Shown piece by piece: positions 8,532-18,682 of a DNA stretch of 64,000 bases. The stretch's first letter is position 1. The number at the start of each line of letters is the position of its first letter. The translations under genes and the position numbers were made by a program. Below the pieces are notes generated by a model, which did not search any database, was not told where the DNA came from, and saw only the letters and a list, made by a program, of their open reading frames with translations. The stretch is taken from contig NZ_CP070619.1 in assembly GCF_017068395.1 (NCBI RefSeq), positions 1,612,001 to 1,676,000 on the forward strand. Direction: 5' to 3'. The stretch is from Rhodococcus pseudokoreensis (lineage in GTDB: Bacteria > Actinomycetota > Actinomycetes > Mycobacteriales > Mycobacteriaceae).

Positions 8532-9359
8532 TCAGCCCTGCGGGACAGGCGCCGGGGACAGGTGCGTTGCGGTCGTGCGCTGTTCGCTCCTGATGGTGCG
8601 CAACACACGAAGTCCGTCCCGCACCGCGTTCAGGTTGCTTTCGCCGTGGATGCGATCCTGCTCGAAACTCGGCACCTCGGTGATCTTCAGGCCCGCGTTC
8701 GCGACCCGCACGTTGATGAGAGTCTCGATCTCGAACCCGTCGCCCCACTGCGCCTCGGTCGCCTCCACCGCGGGCAGTGCCATTACCTGGACGTGGTGGC
8801 GCCAGAATGCGTTGTAGCCGTAGCACAAGTCGCTGAACGCGGCCCCGAACTTGAGGTTGACGATGGCGTTCAACGCCTTGTTTCCGAGCTTCCGGCTGAA
8901 GGTGATGTCCGAGCTGCCGCCGCCGTCGGCGAAACGGGTTCCCTTCGCGAAGTCCGCGCCGGCCACGAGCGCACCGACGAACAACGGGATCTCCGCCGGG
9001 TCGGTGGAGCCGTCGGCGTCGATCATCACGACGATGTCGCTGGTCGCGACACGGAAACCGCAGGCGAGGGCGTTGCCCTTGCCCTTGCGGCTCTGCGTCA
9101 CGAACTTCGCGTCCGGCCACAGGCTCCGCGCCACCGCGACCGTGTCGTCGACGGAATGGCCGTCCACGAAGACGATTTCGTCGATGTCTGCCGGCATGCG
9201 CGCGGCGACATGAGGAAGGTTCTTGGCTTCGTTCATCGCGGGCACGACGACGGTGACCGTCGGGCGGCCGGGCGCGCGGTCCACGGCACCGGTCTCGTCG
9301 ATGTCGTGCGCGTCTGTCTCGTCGGAAGGTTCCAGGCGGTCAGGCGTGTACAGGCTCAT
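8532..9359 (-). CDS. DPM-synthase-like family 2 glycosyltransferase
   Basis: This protein is about 275 residues from the ATG at 9359; an upstream ATG at 9374 is possible but has a poorer ribosome-binding region, while GAGAGACGG precedes the chosen start. It contains a GT-A domain beginning T-V-T-V-V-V-P-A-M-N-E, a V-D-G-H-S-x-D-D-T donor loop and MIDADGSTDP with the metal ligands. The spacing resembles dolichol/polyprenyl-phosphate mannose synthases and UDP-sugar:polyprenyl-phosphate transferases. There is no C-terminal membrane domain. As first gene of the operon it may supply the lipid-linked or first sugar (inference). Confidence 0.8.
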   Translation of the reverse strand: MSLYTPDRLEPSDETDAHDIDETGAVDRAPGRPTVTVVVPAMNEAKNLPHVAARMPADIDEIVFVDGHSVDDTVAVARSLWPDAKFVTQSRKGKGNALACGFRVATSDIVVMIDADGSTDPAEIPLFVGALVAGADFAKGTRFADGGGSSDITFSRKLGNKALNAIVNLKFGAAFSDLCYGYNAFWRHHVQVMALPAVEATEAQWGDGFEIETLINVRVANAGLKITEVPSFEQDRIHGESNLNAVRDGLRVLRTIRSEQRTTATHLSPAPVPQG

Positions 9360-9663
9360 GTGTCCGTCTCTCATCGTCGGGCAATCGACTCGGCCCGGAA
9401 GCATCACTATGTGTGGTCCCCTGTGGGTACCGGCCCTCGCCCGACCGGGAGCTCGGATACCCACCACGTGCAGTGCGCGAAGCCCATAAACACCCGAAGC
9501 GAAGGACTTCGCAGTACTTCGAAACGCGTGTTTTCAACCAACTGGTCTTCTATGCGCGCTTTAAACTACCTCAGGTTTGTTTTTCTCGCACTACGGACAC
9601 GGGAGTGATTCATCCCTCAGTTACATTTTGGCAAACCCGAACGATAGCGCCGATCGCCCGGTA
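9360..9663. promoter_or_regulatory. Gene-free AT-richer leader of the polysaccharide operon
   Basis: About 300 bases lie between the first glycosyltransferase gene and the end of mazG. The stretch 9520-9600 is clearly richer in A/T than its surroundings, as promoters in high-GC genomes often are. It contains GAAGGACTTC and GTACTTCGAAACGC, short inverted elements around 9500-9530, and GCCCATAAACACCC at 9482-9495. I read it as the promoter and control region for the minus-strand operon; no clear -35/-10 pair can be assigned with confidence, and no open reading frame in it looks real. Confidence 0.45.
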
Positions 9664-10530
9664 TCAGGACGTCCAGTACCCGAGCCAGTCCGCGGGGGCG
9701 AGTTCGGTCTTCCCCGCCGCGCGCGCAGCATCCTCGGCCGCGCGGACACGGGCGATCAGATCGGCCGTCGCCGCCTGCAACCTCGACTCGGCGGCGACGA
9801 CCGCCGCGCTGTCCGCCGTGATCTCCGCGGGCACCAGCTCGGGCGGGAGGCCTGCCTTGCTCGCGCGGGCGATGACCTTCGCGGCGAGGGATGCCGCGGG
9901 CTGGCTCATCGCGACACCGTCGAGGCAGGAGCTCCGGGCCTTCTCAGCTGCCTTCCGGACCTCCCAGGCCCGTTCCTGCTCCGCGATGTCGATCGGGCCG
10001 ACGACGTCCTCACCGAGGTGGGGGCTGCGGTGCACGAGCTTGGCGACCAGTGTCGCGGCCACGTCGTCGACGTCGAAATTGCCCGACGCCGAGGCGATGC
10101 GCGAATGGAACAGGACCTGCAGCAGCAGATCTCCGAGCTCTTCGCGCAGGTCTGCGGGCTCGGCGGATTCGATCGCGTCCAGGACCTCGTACGTTTCCTC
10201 GACGAGGTAGTGCGACAACGTGCGGTGTGTCTGCGTCACTTCCCAGCCGCCGTAGCTCCACAACCGGTCCATCACCTCGGCGGCCTCGACGAGGTTGTCG
10301 CCCGGGACCTTCGGTGCCGCAATGACGCGGGACCCCGACGCGACCCATTCGCGCACGGTGGGATGGTCGGGATCGGTACTGATCAGGACGGCGGCGCCAG
10401 GTGCTGCGGACAGCAGCGTCCGCACGGCCTCCGGTACCTCGTCGGTGAACTCCACTCCGCCGCCGACCACCCCGACGGCTTCCATCGGGAACGTCGTGGG
10501 CCGCAACGGGTCGAGCAGGACCACCGTCAT
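9664..10530 (-). CDS. mazG: MazG-family nucleoside triphosphate pyrophosphohydrolase
   Basis: The 288-residue protein has an N-terminal region of about 100 residues and then an all-alpha MazG domain. The metal-binding pattern EExxE...ExxD is visible as EETYE and EELGD. The enzyme hydrolyses (d)NTPs to monophosphates and pyrophosphate and is thought to remove damaged or oxidised nucleotides. It lies directly downstream of mfd with a 4-base gap, the same order as Rv1020-Rv1021 in M. tuberculosis (remembered), which supports orthology. Only one MazG domain is seen, as in actinobacterial homologues, unlike the tandem E. coli protein. Confidence 0.9.
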   Translation of the reverse strand: MTVVLLDPLRPTTFPMEAVGVVGGGVEFTDEVPEAVRTLLSAAPGAAVLISTDPDHPTVREWVASGSRVIAAPKVPGDNLVEAAEVMDRLWSYGGWEVTQTHRTLSHYLVEETYEVLDAIESAEPADLREELGDLLLQVLFHSRIASASGNFDVDDVAATLVAKLVHRSPHLGEDVVGPIDIAEQERAWEVRKAAEKARSSCLDGVAMSQPAASLAAKVIARASKAGLPPELVPAEITADSAAVVAAESRLQAATADLIARVRAAEDAARAAGKTELAPADWLGYWTS

Positions 10531-10534
10531 CGGG

Positions 10535-13500
10535 TCAGGCCTCCATCACCACGGACCCGGCGGCCTTGCCGTCCAGCGCGAGCACGAAGTCCGCGATGTA
10601 CTGCAGCAACTCCACGTCGCGCACCCGCTCGGCTCCGATCCCGCCCGAACCTGCCCGGGGCAGCGGCAGCTGGACCATGCCGGTGGTGGCGCGGTACTGC
10701 GCACTCGGGTAGATCCGCTTGAGGCGCAGCTGCTTCGAGTCGGGCAGGGCCATCGGCGCGATCTTCAGCTGCGTCCCGACGACGGCGATTTCCTCGAGGC
10801 CGTATTCGCGCGCCAGCAGGCGCAGTTTGGCCACCGACACCAGCCGGCGGACCTCCTCGGGGAGCGGGCCGTACCGGTCGACGAGTTCGTCCACGACGGC
10901 GGTGATGCCGTCGAGTTCGGTGGCGGCCGCGAGCTTGCGGTACCCCTCGAGCCGGAGACGGTCGCTGGTGACGTAGTCCGGGGGGATGTGCGCGTCGACG
11001 GGAAGGTCGATCCGCACTTCCTTCGGGGCGTCCTCCGTGGTGATCGGTTTGCCGTCGGCCGCCGCCCGGAAGGCCTCGACCGCCTCCCCCACCAGCCGCA
11101 CGTACAGGTCGAACCCGACCCCCGCCACGTGACCGGACTGTTCGGCGCCCAGCACGTTTCCGGCGCCACGGATCTCGAGGTCCTTCATCGCGACCGCCAT
11201 GCCCGCGCCGAGGTCGGAGTTCTGCGAAATGGTCGCCAGGCGGTCGTAGGCCGTCTCGGTGAGCGGCTTCTCCGGCGGGTACAGGAAGTACGCGTAGCCG
11301 CGTTCACGGCTGCGCCCGACACGACCACGCAACTGGTGCAGCTGCGACAGGCCCAGCGAATCGGCACGTTCGACGATGAGCGTGTTGGCGTTGGAGATGT
11401 CGAGGCCGGTCTCGATGATGGTGGTGCACACCAGCACGTCGTAGTCCCGTTCCCAGAAGCCCTGCACGGTCCGCTCGAGCGTGTCCTCGTTCATCTGGCC
11501 GTGCGCGACGACGACACGCGCCTCGGGGACGAGTTCGCGGATCCTCTGGGCGGCCTTGTCGATCGAGCTGACCCGGTTGTGGACGTAGAACACCTGCCCG
11601 TCGCGGAGCAGCTCCCGTCGGATGGCCGCGGCGACCTGCTTGTCGGCGTACGCGCCGACATACGTGAGGATGGGGTGCCGCTCCTCCGGCGGCGTGAGAA
11701 TCGTGGACATCTCACGGATGCCCGCCATGCTCATCTCGAGCGTTCGCGGGATCGGCGTCGCCGACATGGTGAGAACGTCCACGTGGGTGCGCAGCGCCTT
11801 GATGTGTTCCTTGTGCTCCACACCGAAGCGCTGTTCCTCGTCCACAACGACGAGGCCCAGGTCCTTCCACCGGATCCCGGTCTGCAGCAGCCGGTGCGTG
11901 CCGACGACGACGTCGATCTCGCCTTCGGCCATCCCGGCGACGATCTCCTTGGACTCGCCGGTATCCGTGAAACGGGACAGCCCGCGCACCTTGACCGGGA
12001 ACGCCGCCATCCGCTCGGTGAACGTCTGCAGGTGCTGCTGGGCGAGAAGCGTCGTCGGCACCAGGACCGCCACCTGCTTGCCGTCCTGCACGGCCTTGAA
12101 CGCGGCCCGCACCGCGATCTCCGTCTTGCCGTAGCCGACGTCGCCGATGACGACGCGGTCCATCGGCACCGCCTTCTCCATGTCGGCCTTGACCTCGCTG
12201 ATGACCGTCAGCTGGTCGTGGGTCTCGGTGAACGCGAACGCGTCCTCCATCTCCTTCTGCCACGGGGTGTCCGGGCCGAACGCGTGACCGGGCGCGGCCT
12301 GCCGCGCCGCGTACAGCTGGACGAGCTCACCGGCGATCTCCCGAACCGCCTTGCGCGCCTTGCGTTTGGTGTTGGCCCAGTCGGAGCCGCCGAGCTTGCT
12401 CAGTGCGGGCAGTTCGCCGCCGACGTACCGCGACAGCTGGTCGAGCGACTCCATCGGGACGAACAGCCGGTCGCCCGGGTGGCCGCGCTTGCTGGCGGCG
12501 TACTCGATCACGAGGTATTCGCGCCGCGCGCCGCCGATGGTCCGCTCGACCATCTCGACGAAGCGTCCGATGCCGTGCTGGTCGTGCACCACCATGTCGC
12601 CGGCCGTCAGGGCCAGCGGGTCCACCTGGTTGCGGCGCTTGGCCGGCAGCCGCTTGCCGTCGCCGACCGCGGCCACCCGGTTGCCGGTGAGATCGGACTC
12701 CGTGACGACGACGAGCCCGGGGGTGGTGTCGCCGCCGGGGAAGACCAGGCCGTCGTGCAGCGAACCGCGCAGCACCCCGACCTGACCGCGGGCGGGCTCC
12801 GCACCGGGCGCGAGTTCCGCCGCGGGCACCTCGGCCTCGCGGAGACGCTCGAGCACACGATGCGCGGTACCGGCGCCTGCGACCACGATGACCGCGCGCC
12901 CGCCCGTGCTGACGTGGGCGCGCAGGCTCACGAACAGTTCGGACAGCAGTTCGTCGGAACCGCGGACCTGCGGTGCCGAGGTGACCGCCAGCTCCAGTTC
13001 CTCGCCGTTGCCGGACGCGAGCGGGCTCAGCGTCCACCACGGCAGACCGGCGGTCTCCGCGGATTCGCGGACCTGGCTGAGCGAGCGGTAGGCGGAGGCG
13101 CCGAGGTCGATGCCGTCGCCTTTCAGTACCGACGTGTCGAGGGGGGCGGCGCCGCCGATCGAGGCCGCCGTCCACGACGCCTCGAGGAACTCCTGACCGG
13201 TGCGCACCAGGTCCGTGGCGCGTGTCCGGATCTTCTCCGGATCGCACAGCAGCACGTGCGCGCTCTCGGGCAGCACGTCGGTGAGCAGTTGCAGCTGCCC
13301 CGGCCGCAGCACGGGCAGCAGTGCCTCCATGCCCTCCACCGGGATGCCTGCGGACATCTTGTCGAGCATCTCGACGAGCGCGGCGTCGGCCTGGTTGTCG
13401 ACCGCGAGCTGCGCGGCCCGGTCGCGGACGTCCTCGGTGAGGAGCAGTTCGCGGCACGGCGGGGCGATCACGGCGTCGATGTCGAGTTCGGCCAGCGACC

Positions 13501-14182
13501 TCTGGTCGGCGACGGAGAACGCGCGCAACTCGGTGACCTCGTCGCCCCAGAACTCGACGCGTACCGGATGATCCGCGGTGGGCGAGAACAGGTCCAGGAT
13601 GCCGCCGCGGACGGCGAACTCGCCGCGCTTGCCGACCATGTCGACGCGCGTGTACGCCATTTCGACGAGCCGCTGGATCAGCCCGTCGAAGTCGTGCTCC
13701 ACCCCCACCCGCAGCGTGACGGGCTCGATCTCACCGAGACCGGGCGCCATGGGCTGCACCAGTGAACGGACGGTGGTGACGACGACCTGGAGCGGCGCCC
13801 CGTACGAGCGGTCGTCGGGCCGCGCGAGCCTGCGGAGCACCTCCACCCGGCGACCGACCGTGTCGGCGCTCGGCGACAGCCGTTCGTGCGGCAACGTCTC
13901 CCACGACGGGAACTGCGCCACCGCGTCGCCGATCATCTCCTGCAGTTCGGCGGTGAGGTCGTCGGCCTCGCGACCGGTCGCGGTGACCAGAAGCAGATGG
14001 GTGCGCTCGGCGAGGGCCGCGGCCACGAACGGCCGGACGGGTGCGGGCGCGACGATGTCGAGGTGATGCCGCCCGAGGGCCTCGGTCACCCGCGCGACGA
14101 CGGCGTCGCCCAGCGCGATCTTCGCCAGCCCGGCGAGCGGGGTGTCGGACGAGGGCTCGGCAGCGATGAGCGGGGAAGACAA
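10535..14182 (-). CDS. mfd: Transcription-repair coupling factor Mfd
   Basis: This is a DNA translocase that removes RNA polymerase stalled at lesions and recruits UvrA. The 1215-residue length is close to mycobacterial Mfd (about 1230). Visible landmarks are the UvrB-like N-terminal module, the RNA-polymerase-interaction region in the middle, the helicase Walker [11 protein letters not shown], the DEEQRFG box and motifs V/VI ([18 protein letters not shown]). I place the start at TTG 14182, preceded at a good distance by CAGGAG; reading frames extending up to 15010 upstream overlap the GH2 gene and are shadows. mazG follows after 4 bases. Confidence 0.95.
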   Translation of the reverse strand: MSSPLIAAEPSSDTPLAGLAKIALGDAVVARVTEALGRHHLDIVAPAPVRPFVAAALAERTHLLLVTATGREADDLTAELQEMIGDAVAQFPSWETLPHERLSPSADTVGRRVEVLRRLARPDDRSYGAPLQVVVTTVRSLVQPMAPGLGEIEPVTLRVGVEHDFDGLIQRLVEMAYTRVDMVGKRGEFAVRGGILDLFSPTADHPVRVEFWGDEVTELRAFSVADQRSLAELDIDAVIAPPCRELLLTEDVRDRAAQLAVDNQADAALVEMLDKMSAGIPVEGMEALLPVLRPGQLQLLTDVLPESAHVLLCDPEKIRTRATDLVRTGQEFLEASWTAASIGGAAPLDTSVLKGDGIDLGASAYRSLSQVRESAETAGLPWWTLSPLASGNGEELELAVTSAPQVRGSDELLSELFVSLRAHVSTGGRAVIVVAGAGTAHRVLERLREAEVPAAELAPGAEPARGQVGVLRGSLHDGLVFPGGDTTPGLVVVTESDLTGNRVAAVGDGKRLPAKRRNQVDPLALTAGDMVVHDQHGIGRFVEMVERTIGGARREYLVIEYAASKRGHPGDRLFVPMESLDQLSRYVGGELPALSKLGGSDWANTKRKARKAVREIAGELVQLYAARQAAPGHAFGPDTPWQKEMEDAFAFTETHDQLTVISEVKADMEKAVPMDRVVIGDVGYGKTEIAVRAAFKAVQDGKQVAVLVPTTLLAQQHLQTFTERMAAFPVKVRGLSRFTDTGESKEIVAGMAEGEIDVVVGTHRLLQTGIRWKDLGLVVVDEEQRFGVEHKEHIKALRTHVDVLTMSATPIPRTLEMSMAGIREMSTILTPPEERHPILTYVGAYADKQVAAAIRRELLRDGQVFYVHNRVSSIDKAAQRIRELVPEARVVVAHGQMNEDTLERTVQGFWERDYDVLVCTTIIETGLDISNANTLIVERADSLGLSQLHQLRGRVGRSRERGYAYFLYPPEKPLTETAYDRLATISQNSDLGAGMAVAMKDLEIRGAGNVLGAEQSGHVAGVGFDLYVRLVGEAVEAFRAAADGKPITTEDAPKEVRIDLPVDAHIPPDYVTSDRLRLEGYRKLAAATELDGITAVVDELVDRYGPLPEEVRRLVSVAKLRLLAREYGLEEIAVVGTQLKIAPMALPDSKQLRLKRIYPSAQYRATTGMVQLPLPRAGSGGIGAERVRDVELLQYIADFVLALDGKAAGSVVMEA

Positions 14183-14301
14183 CGACGCACTCCTGAGCAG
14201 TGATGACGAACTGCCGGCGAACAGCTCGGGCCGGGACGAGCGGCCAGTTGCGGACTGAGCAAGCCTAGTCGATATCGCACATCGACGAACCGGGGTCCGG
14301 A

Positions 14302-16770
14302 TCAGGTGGTGGCCCGCACCACCGGGGCGACGCTCACCGAGTTCAGCGCCCGCACCTGCCCGGTCACCGACTCGGCCGTCCCGGTCCTGCGCACCGGCAC
14401 GATCCGGGTGCCGCCGGGCGGCAGATGGAACCAGGAGTCGGCCGGTTCGAATCCGCCGAGTTCGAGGTGGACGTACTGCGCGGCGCCGTCGGTGGCGACG
14501 TCGACCACCCAGTCGCCGGGTGCCGCCTCCCGCGCTGCCGCCGTCAGGCCGACGGTGCGTTCGAGGGCGCGCGCCGGACCGCCGAAGAGGTGCACGGCCT
14601 CGGCGACGACACCGTCCTCGCCCGACAGCGTGACGGTCACGCTCTCGTAGCCGCGGACCCCGAAACGGTGGACGTGTGTGGCGTCGGTGAAACGCCCGAG
14701 CAGCGTGTCGAGCGACCACCGGCGGGCCGCGTGCGCGGCGACGGTCACCGGTTCGGTGACGTCGAACGCCCGCGTACCCGTGCGGGTGTGCACCTGGACC
14801 CGCAACTCCCCCGCGATCGCGCGGGCGGAGTCGTTGACCGCGTCGATGCGCAGTCCGTCCATTCCGTCCTCGCCGAGGAGCACCGCGACCGGCCGGGACA
14901 GCCGCCGCATCACGAACCACGGCGCCTTCGGCCTTCCGTCGGAGTCGAGCAGGCCCCACCCGGCGCCGGGTTCGAGGTCGCGGAGCGCGAGCACCAGCGC
15001 GCCGTCGCAACCCGAATCGGGCCGTCGCCAGTATCCGAGGGCCGCCGCGAAGGCCTCGCAGATGGCGGCGCGACCGAGCGCGAGGTACCGCTCGGGGTCG
15101 GTCCAGCGGACCGACGACGGCTCCTCACCGAACAGCGTCCGCACGTAGTGATCGCGGACGTCCTCGAAGTCCCAGGACGCCCCGTTGTCGCGGGGCACGG
15201 CGGCCTTCCACCGCGGGTGGTGGCCTGCGGCGGCGAGGCTGCCGAACTCGGTCTCGATCGTCGCGTCCGACGGGGGGATCGAGAACGCCAGGCATTCGGC
15301 GGCGAACCGCACCCCGGCCTGGCGGACGTCGGACGGCGGAAGCCGATAGCCGCCGACGCCGAAGTAGTGCGCGACACCCGTCCCGACGTGGGTTGCGAGT
15401 GCGTCGCCGCTCGGCGGCGGGGACGGCGACGATGAGACCGACACCACCCCCGGCGCGGTCCGCGCGACCACCGCCGGGATCACGTCGTGCACCGCCGGGA
15501 TGTGCGGCGCAGGCAGTCCGAGCATCGTGGGTTGCTGTTCCGTTTCGCTGCCGCCGCTGAACACGGCGAGCGCGGGGTTGCCCGACAGAGGTCGCAGCAC
15601 CGACTCGATCTCCGCGGTCAGCAGTTCCAGGAACGGCTGGTCGTCGGGCGGGTCGAACGTCGACAGCATGGCGTCCTGCCACACCAGGACGCCGAGTTCG
15701 GCACAGTCGTCCCAGAATGCGGAATCCTCGTACAGCATCGTGCCCGGCACCCGGACCATGTTAAGCCCGGCCTCGACCACCCGCTCGAGCGTCTCCCGCG
15801 TCTGCGACCGGCCGCCCAGCCCGATCGGATCGACCGGGGTCCAGACGGCCCCGCGGCAGTACACGTCGACCCCGTTGACCGCCAGCCGGAACCCGCCGTC
15901 ACCGCGCGCCACGCTCACGGTGCGGAATCCGACGGCGCCCAGGTCGACGACGTGCTCGCCGAAGGTGATGCTCAGCGGATACGTCACCGGGACGCCGTGG
16001 GTGTGGGGCCACCACAACCGGACGTCGGGAATGCGCAGGTGAGCTCGCACGTCCTGCGCGCCGGTGCCGGTGTCGACGACGGTCGCCTCCGCGGCGACGT
16101 CCCCGAGCCGGACGACGGGGGGTGGGCCTGCCGAGCCGTGCACGCGCACGGCCAGATCCAGCACGCCCGCCCCGTCCTGCACGGTGGTGACCACGTGACG
16201 GTCCGACAGCACCGGCGCCGCGCGGTCGTGCAGTCGCACCGGCCGCCACGGCCCGACCGGGGCGGGCACGCCGCCGAAGACCGGAGCGCGACCGAGCAGG
16301 CTCGTCCGCATCCAGCGCAGCCCCTGCGCACTCACCAGCGACGAACGCCAGCGTCCGCGGGGCCGCCGTCGGCGCAGCGCCGCGTCGAGCGACGGGAATC
16401 GGATCGCCAGCGTGACCGTGCCGGGGCGAGAGTCCACTTCGACCGAGGCAGGCACGAACATCGACTCCGAGGACAGGACGACGTCGTCACCTACCCACAC
16501 CTCCGCGTGCGTCGCGAGGCCGTCGAGCTCGAGCCGCCACGGACCGGGGCCGCCGCCGGACACTTCGGTGACGAACCACCAGTCCACCGCATCGGTCTGC
16601 ACCGTGCGCGCCGCCGCGACGCCGTCGGCCGCCCGGATCGCGCCGGCCGCGGTTCCCGGAACCTGCGCGGAATACCACGGGCCCGGCACACAAGCCAACC
16701 CCGGCGGATCGGTAACCGAACCCGGTTCCGTTGCCACGCAACGCCACCGGGCGCCGTCGAGAAGATCCAC
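14302..16770 (-). CDS. Glycoside hydrolase family 2 (beta-mannosidase-like)
   Basis: The 822-residue product starts at GTG 16770, which overlaps the TAG of the DUF1839 gene, so it is translationally coupled to it. It has the GH2 order: N-terminal jelly-roll domain (to about 180), immunoglobulin-like domain, TIM barrel (about 290-620) and C-terminal beta domains. The acid/base Glu is in SGGSETEQ where family members have W/S-G-N-N/S-E, and the nucleophile is in [10 protein letters not shown], in place of the usual RF-x-S-E-F-G-x-Q-S. It probably cleaves terminal beta-mannosides or related sugars. No signal peptide is seen. Its place in an aminoacyl-carrier operon is unexpected. Confidence 0.8.
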   Translation of the reverse strand: MDLLDGARWRCVATEPGSVTDPPGLACVPGPWYSAQVPGTAAGAIRAADGVAAARTVQTDAVDWWFVTEVSGGGPGPWRLELDGLATHAEVWVGDDVVLSSESMFVPASVEVDSRPGTVTLAIRFPSLDAALRRRRPRGRWRSSLVSAQGLRWMRTSLLGRAPVFGGVPAPVGPWRPVRLHDRAAPVLSDRHVVTTVQDGAGVLDLAVRVHGSAGPPPVVRLGDVAAEATVVDTGTGAQDVRAHLRIPDVRLWWPHTHGVPVTYPLSITFGEHVVDLGAVGFRTVSVARGDGGFRLAVNGVDVYCRGAVWTPVDPIGLGGRSQTRETLERVVEAGLNMVRVPGTMLYEDSAFWDDCAELGVLVWQDAMLSTFDPPDDQPFLELLTAEIESVLRPLSGNPALAVFSGGSETEQQPTMLGLPAPHIPAVHDVIPAVVARTAPGVVSVSSSPSPPPSGDALATHVGTGVAHYFGVGGYRLPPSDVRQAGVRFAAECLAFSIPPSDATIETEFGSLAAAGHHPRWKAAVPRDNGASWDFEDVRDHYVRTLFGEEPSSVRWTDPERYLALGRAAICEAFAAALGYWRRPDSGCDGALVLALRDLEPGAGWGLLDSDGRPKAPWFVMRRLSRPVAVLLGEDGMDGLRIDAVNDSARAIAGELRVQVHTRTGTRAFDVTEPVTVAAHAARRWSLDTLLGRFTDATHVHRFGVRGYESVTVTLSGEDGVVAEAVHLFGGPARALERTVGLTAAAREAAPGDWVVDVATDGAAQYVHLELGGFEPADSWFHLPPGGTRIVPVRRTGTAESVTGQVRALNSVSVAPVVRATT

Positions 16771-17735
16771 TACGCGCGTCCGACCACGCGCACCACGCCG
16801 TCCACCGATCGTTCCCACGCCTCGGCCATGCCGTCGAGTTGCGCCGACGGGTCGACGCTGCGTCCGCGAGCGGCGCGCGCCATCTGGAACTGCACGCTCT
16901 TCGCGCCCTGCGCCACCTCCCGGAAGCCCGGCGCGAACGCCGCGGCCCCCGCGAACCCGTTGCGTTCGAGGTACTCGCAGACGTCGGCGGCGAGTTCCGC
17001 GGTGGCGCCACACTGCCGCAACACCCCGAACGTCCAGAGATGAAACGTGTCGATGCCCGCGCCGCGGATCCAGGGCACGTCGGCGACCACCCGGTCACCG
17101 AGAGCGCGCACCGGATTTCCGTCGGGCCGCGTCGCGAGATGATGCCGCAGCACCGCGTCGAAGCGGCCCGGTCGGTACTCCGGGTCCCCGTCGAACCGGA
17201 CCTGCTCGACGTACGGCGTGAACGTCGCCGATCCGGCGAGGCCGAGTCCGAACAGCCCGCGGAAGTCGTCCCCGGCCAGCCGGTGATACCCACTGTTGTG
17301 GAAGTACTCGAGCACACCGGACTCGCGGTCGACGAAGTTCGCGACGATCGTGGTCTTGGTGTGGCTCTCGCGGTAGCCGGTGCCTGCCGTGTCCGGGAGC
17401 CAGTGCGCATCCACCTCGACGGTCGACAACATCCCGACCGCGAGATTGTCCTCCACATGGTCGAGGACACCGCGCCAGACGTTCATCTCCCCCACGTCGA
17501 TCCCGTACAGGGCGAACAGATCCTCGGGCTTGAACTTCAGGAACGTCCACTGCGATCCGTCGAACCGGGCACCGAACGCGCACGCGGCGGCGGGCACCGG
17601 ATCGAGCCCGAGCGAGTGCAGTACCTCCACCCACAGGTCGAGGTAGCAGTTGGTCTCGGTCCAGGTCCGTCCGTCCGAGTGGATGGGGTGCGGTTCGTAG
17701 CCGTCCGGCGAGATGTCGATCAGCCGGGACGTCAC
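16770..17735 (-). CDS. DUF1839 family protein of the aminoacyl-carrier operon
   Basis: The gene starts at GTG 17735 in a GTGA overlap with the ligase gene and encodes 321 residues; the longer frame upstream is a shadow. The sequence matches my memory of DUF1839 proteins, which recur next to amino acid:[carrier protein] ligases in proteobacteria and actinobacteria and have no settled function. A D/N-x-x-Y-x-D-L-W segment, an Asn-Cys pair (E-T-N-C-Y-L-D-L) and a conserved H-x-x-T-F-G-like region near residue 245 are visible. A Cys at the TNCY motif could act as an acyl acceptor, so a transferase that removes the aminoacyl group from the carrier is possible (inference). Confidence 0.75.
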   Translation of the reverse strand: MTSRLIDISPDGYEPHPIHSDGRTWTETNCYLDLWVEVLHSLGLDPVPAAACAFGARFDGSQWTFLKFKPEDLFALYGIDVGEMNVWRGVLDHVEDNLAVGMLSTVEVDAHWLPDTAGTGYRESHTKTTIVANFVDRESGVLEYFHNSGYHRLAGDDFRGLFGLGLAGSATFTPYVEQVRFDGDPEYRPGRFDAVLRHHLATRPDGNPVRALGDRVVADVPWIRGAGIDTFHLWTFGVLRQCGATAELAADVCEYLERNGFAGAAAFAPGFREVAQGAKSVQFQMARAARGRSVDPSAQLDGMAEAWERSVDGVVRVVGRA

Positions 17736-18682
17736 AGCGACATCCGGGATTTCACCGCGCTCGGCCAGCGCGACGGGTCCATGCCGTGGGTCCGCAGCAT
17801 CGCGAGCGCGATACGTTCCATCCCGAACCCCACACACGCACTGTGCGCGACACCGCCGTCCGCGGTGGCGATGTCGAACGTGACACCGAAATGGTCCTGA
17901 TGGCAGTTGCACGACACAACCGCGGTCCCGTCGTCGAGGTCGCCGTACAGGCGCACCGTCAGCTCGGTCTTGAGATTCTCGTCGCGCTGGTTCGCGGCGA
18001 GCATGCGTCCGGCCCTGCCGAAGAACGGATCGTTGGCGATCACCGGTGTCGCGTCCAGCCACAGGTCGGACAACACCTCCAGCCCGCGCTCGATCCACGA
18101 GTCACGGTGGTCCGCAGCCTGGTCCGCGGTGCCGATCCGCACGAACTCGTGCATCCGGAACGCCTGCATCCGGGCGGGATCGAACGCGGGCTCGTGCCGG
18201 AAGCAGTAGCCGTACACGTCGAGCAGCGCACCGCCGTCCGGCAGCACTCCCGTGAACATCGGGTACGCGGGGTGGCAGGCCGCCGACACCAGCATCGTGT
18301 CGGTGGGCTCGAGCCACCGGTCCCAGCTCTCCCCCTCGGCCCGCGCCGCCAGCAGTTGCGCGTGCTCGGCGTTGGTGCCGGTGAACGTGTTGACGGCACC
18401 GGTCAGATTCGGGAACGACGCTATGTAGTCGGTGCGCTCGAAACTGGTGCGCGGGAACACCGGCGGAAACCGGAATCGGGCCGCGGACGCGCCCGGGCCC
18501 GCTGCCCGCACGACCGCGTCGATGCCGTCGACGATGTCCTCGAACAACCCCGACCGTCCGTAGAGGCCGGCGACGGACGTGTCCACCAGGAGCCCGGCCC
18601 CCAGCAGTTCCGCCCGGAACGCGCGCCGGGCGCGCTCGAGTTCGCTCGTCTCTTCCTGCTCCACTGCGATGTCCGTGCTCAT
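17732..18682 (-). CDS. Amino acid:[carrier protein] ligase (truncated SerRS homologue)
   Basis: This 316-residue protein is a class II aminoacyl-tRNA-synthetase catalytic domain without a tRNA-binding coiled coil. Motif 2 is seen in MQAFRMHEFVRIGT and motif 3 in CVGFGMERIALAML. Cys residues in SAACHPAY and in the C-terminal ACVGFGMER segment, with Glu of HEFV, match the zinc ligands of atypical SerRS-like enzymes. Work on Bradyrhizobium homologues showed that such enzymes activate Gly or Ala and load it on the phosphopantetheine of a small carrier protein, not tRNA (established, remembered). A carrier, a transferase for its prosthetic group and DUF1839 all lie in the same overlapping operon, which fits. 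Confidence 0.88.
   Translation of the reverse strand: MSTDIAVEQEETSELERARRAFRAELLGAGLLVDTSVAGLYGRSGLFEDIVDGIDAVVRAAGPGASAARFRFPPVFPRTSFERTDYIASFPNLTGAVNTFTGTNAEHAQLLAARAEGESWDRWLEPTDTMLVSAACHPAYPMFTGVLPDGGALLDVYGYCFRHEPAFDPARMQAFRMHEFVRIGTADQAADHRDSWIERGLEVLSDLWLDATPVIANDPFFGRAGRMLAANQRDENLKTELTVRLYGDLDDGTAVVSCNCHQDHFGVTFDIATADGGVAHSACVGFGMERIALAMLRTHGMDPSRWPSAVKSRMSL

Noticed and set aside
9664..10530. MazG as part of a toxin-antitoxin or phage defence module
   Set aside because: It is next to mfd as in other actinobacteria and no toxin gene is nearby; a housekeeping nucleotide-cleaning role fits better.
10295..13765. Very long open frame of 1156 codons on the plus strand
   Set aside because: It is antisense to mfd, which has all helicase motifs. 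In GC-rich DNA the antisense frame is often open, and its translation is low-complexity (Arg/His/Asp-rich) without any domain.
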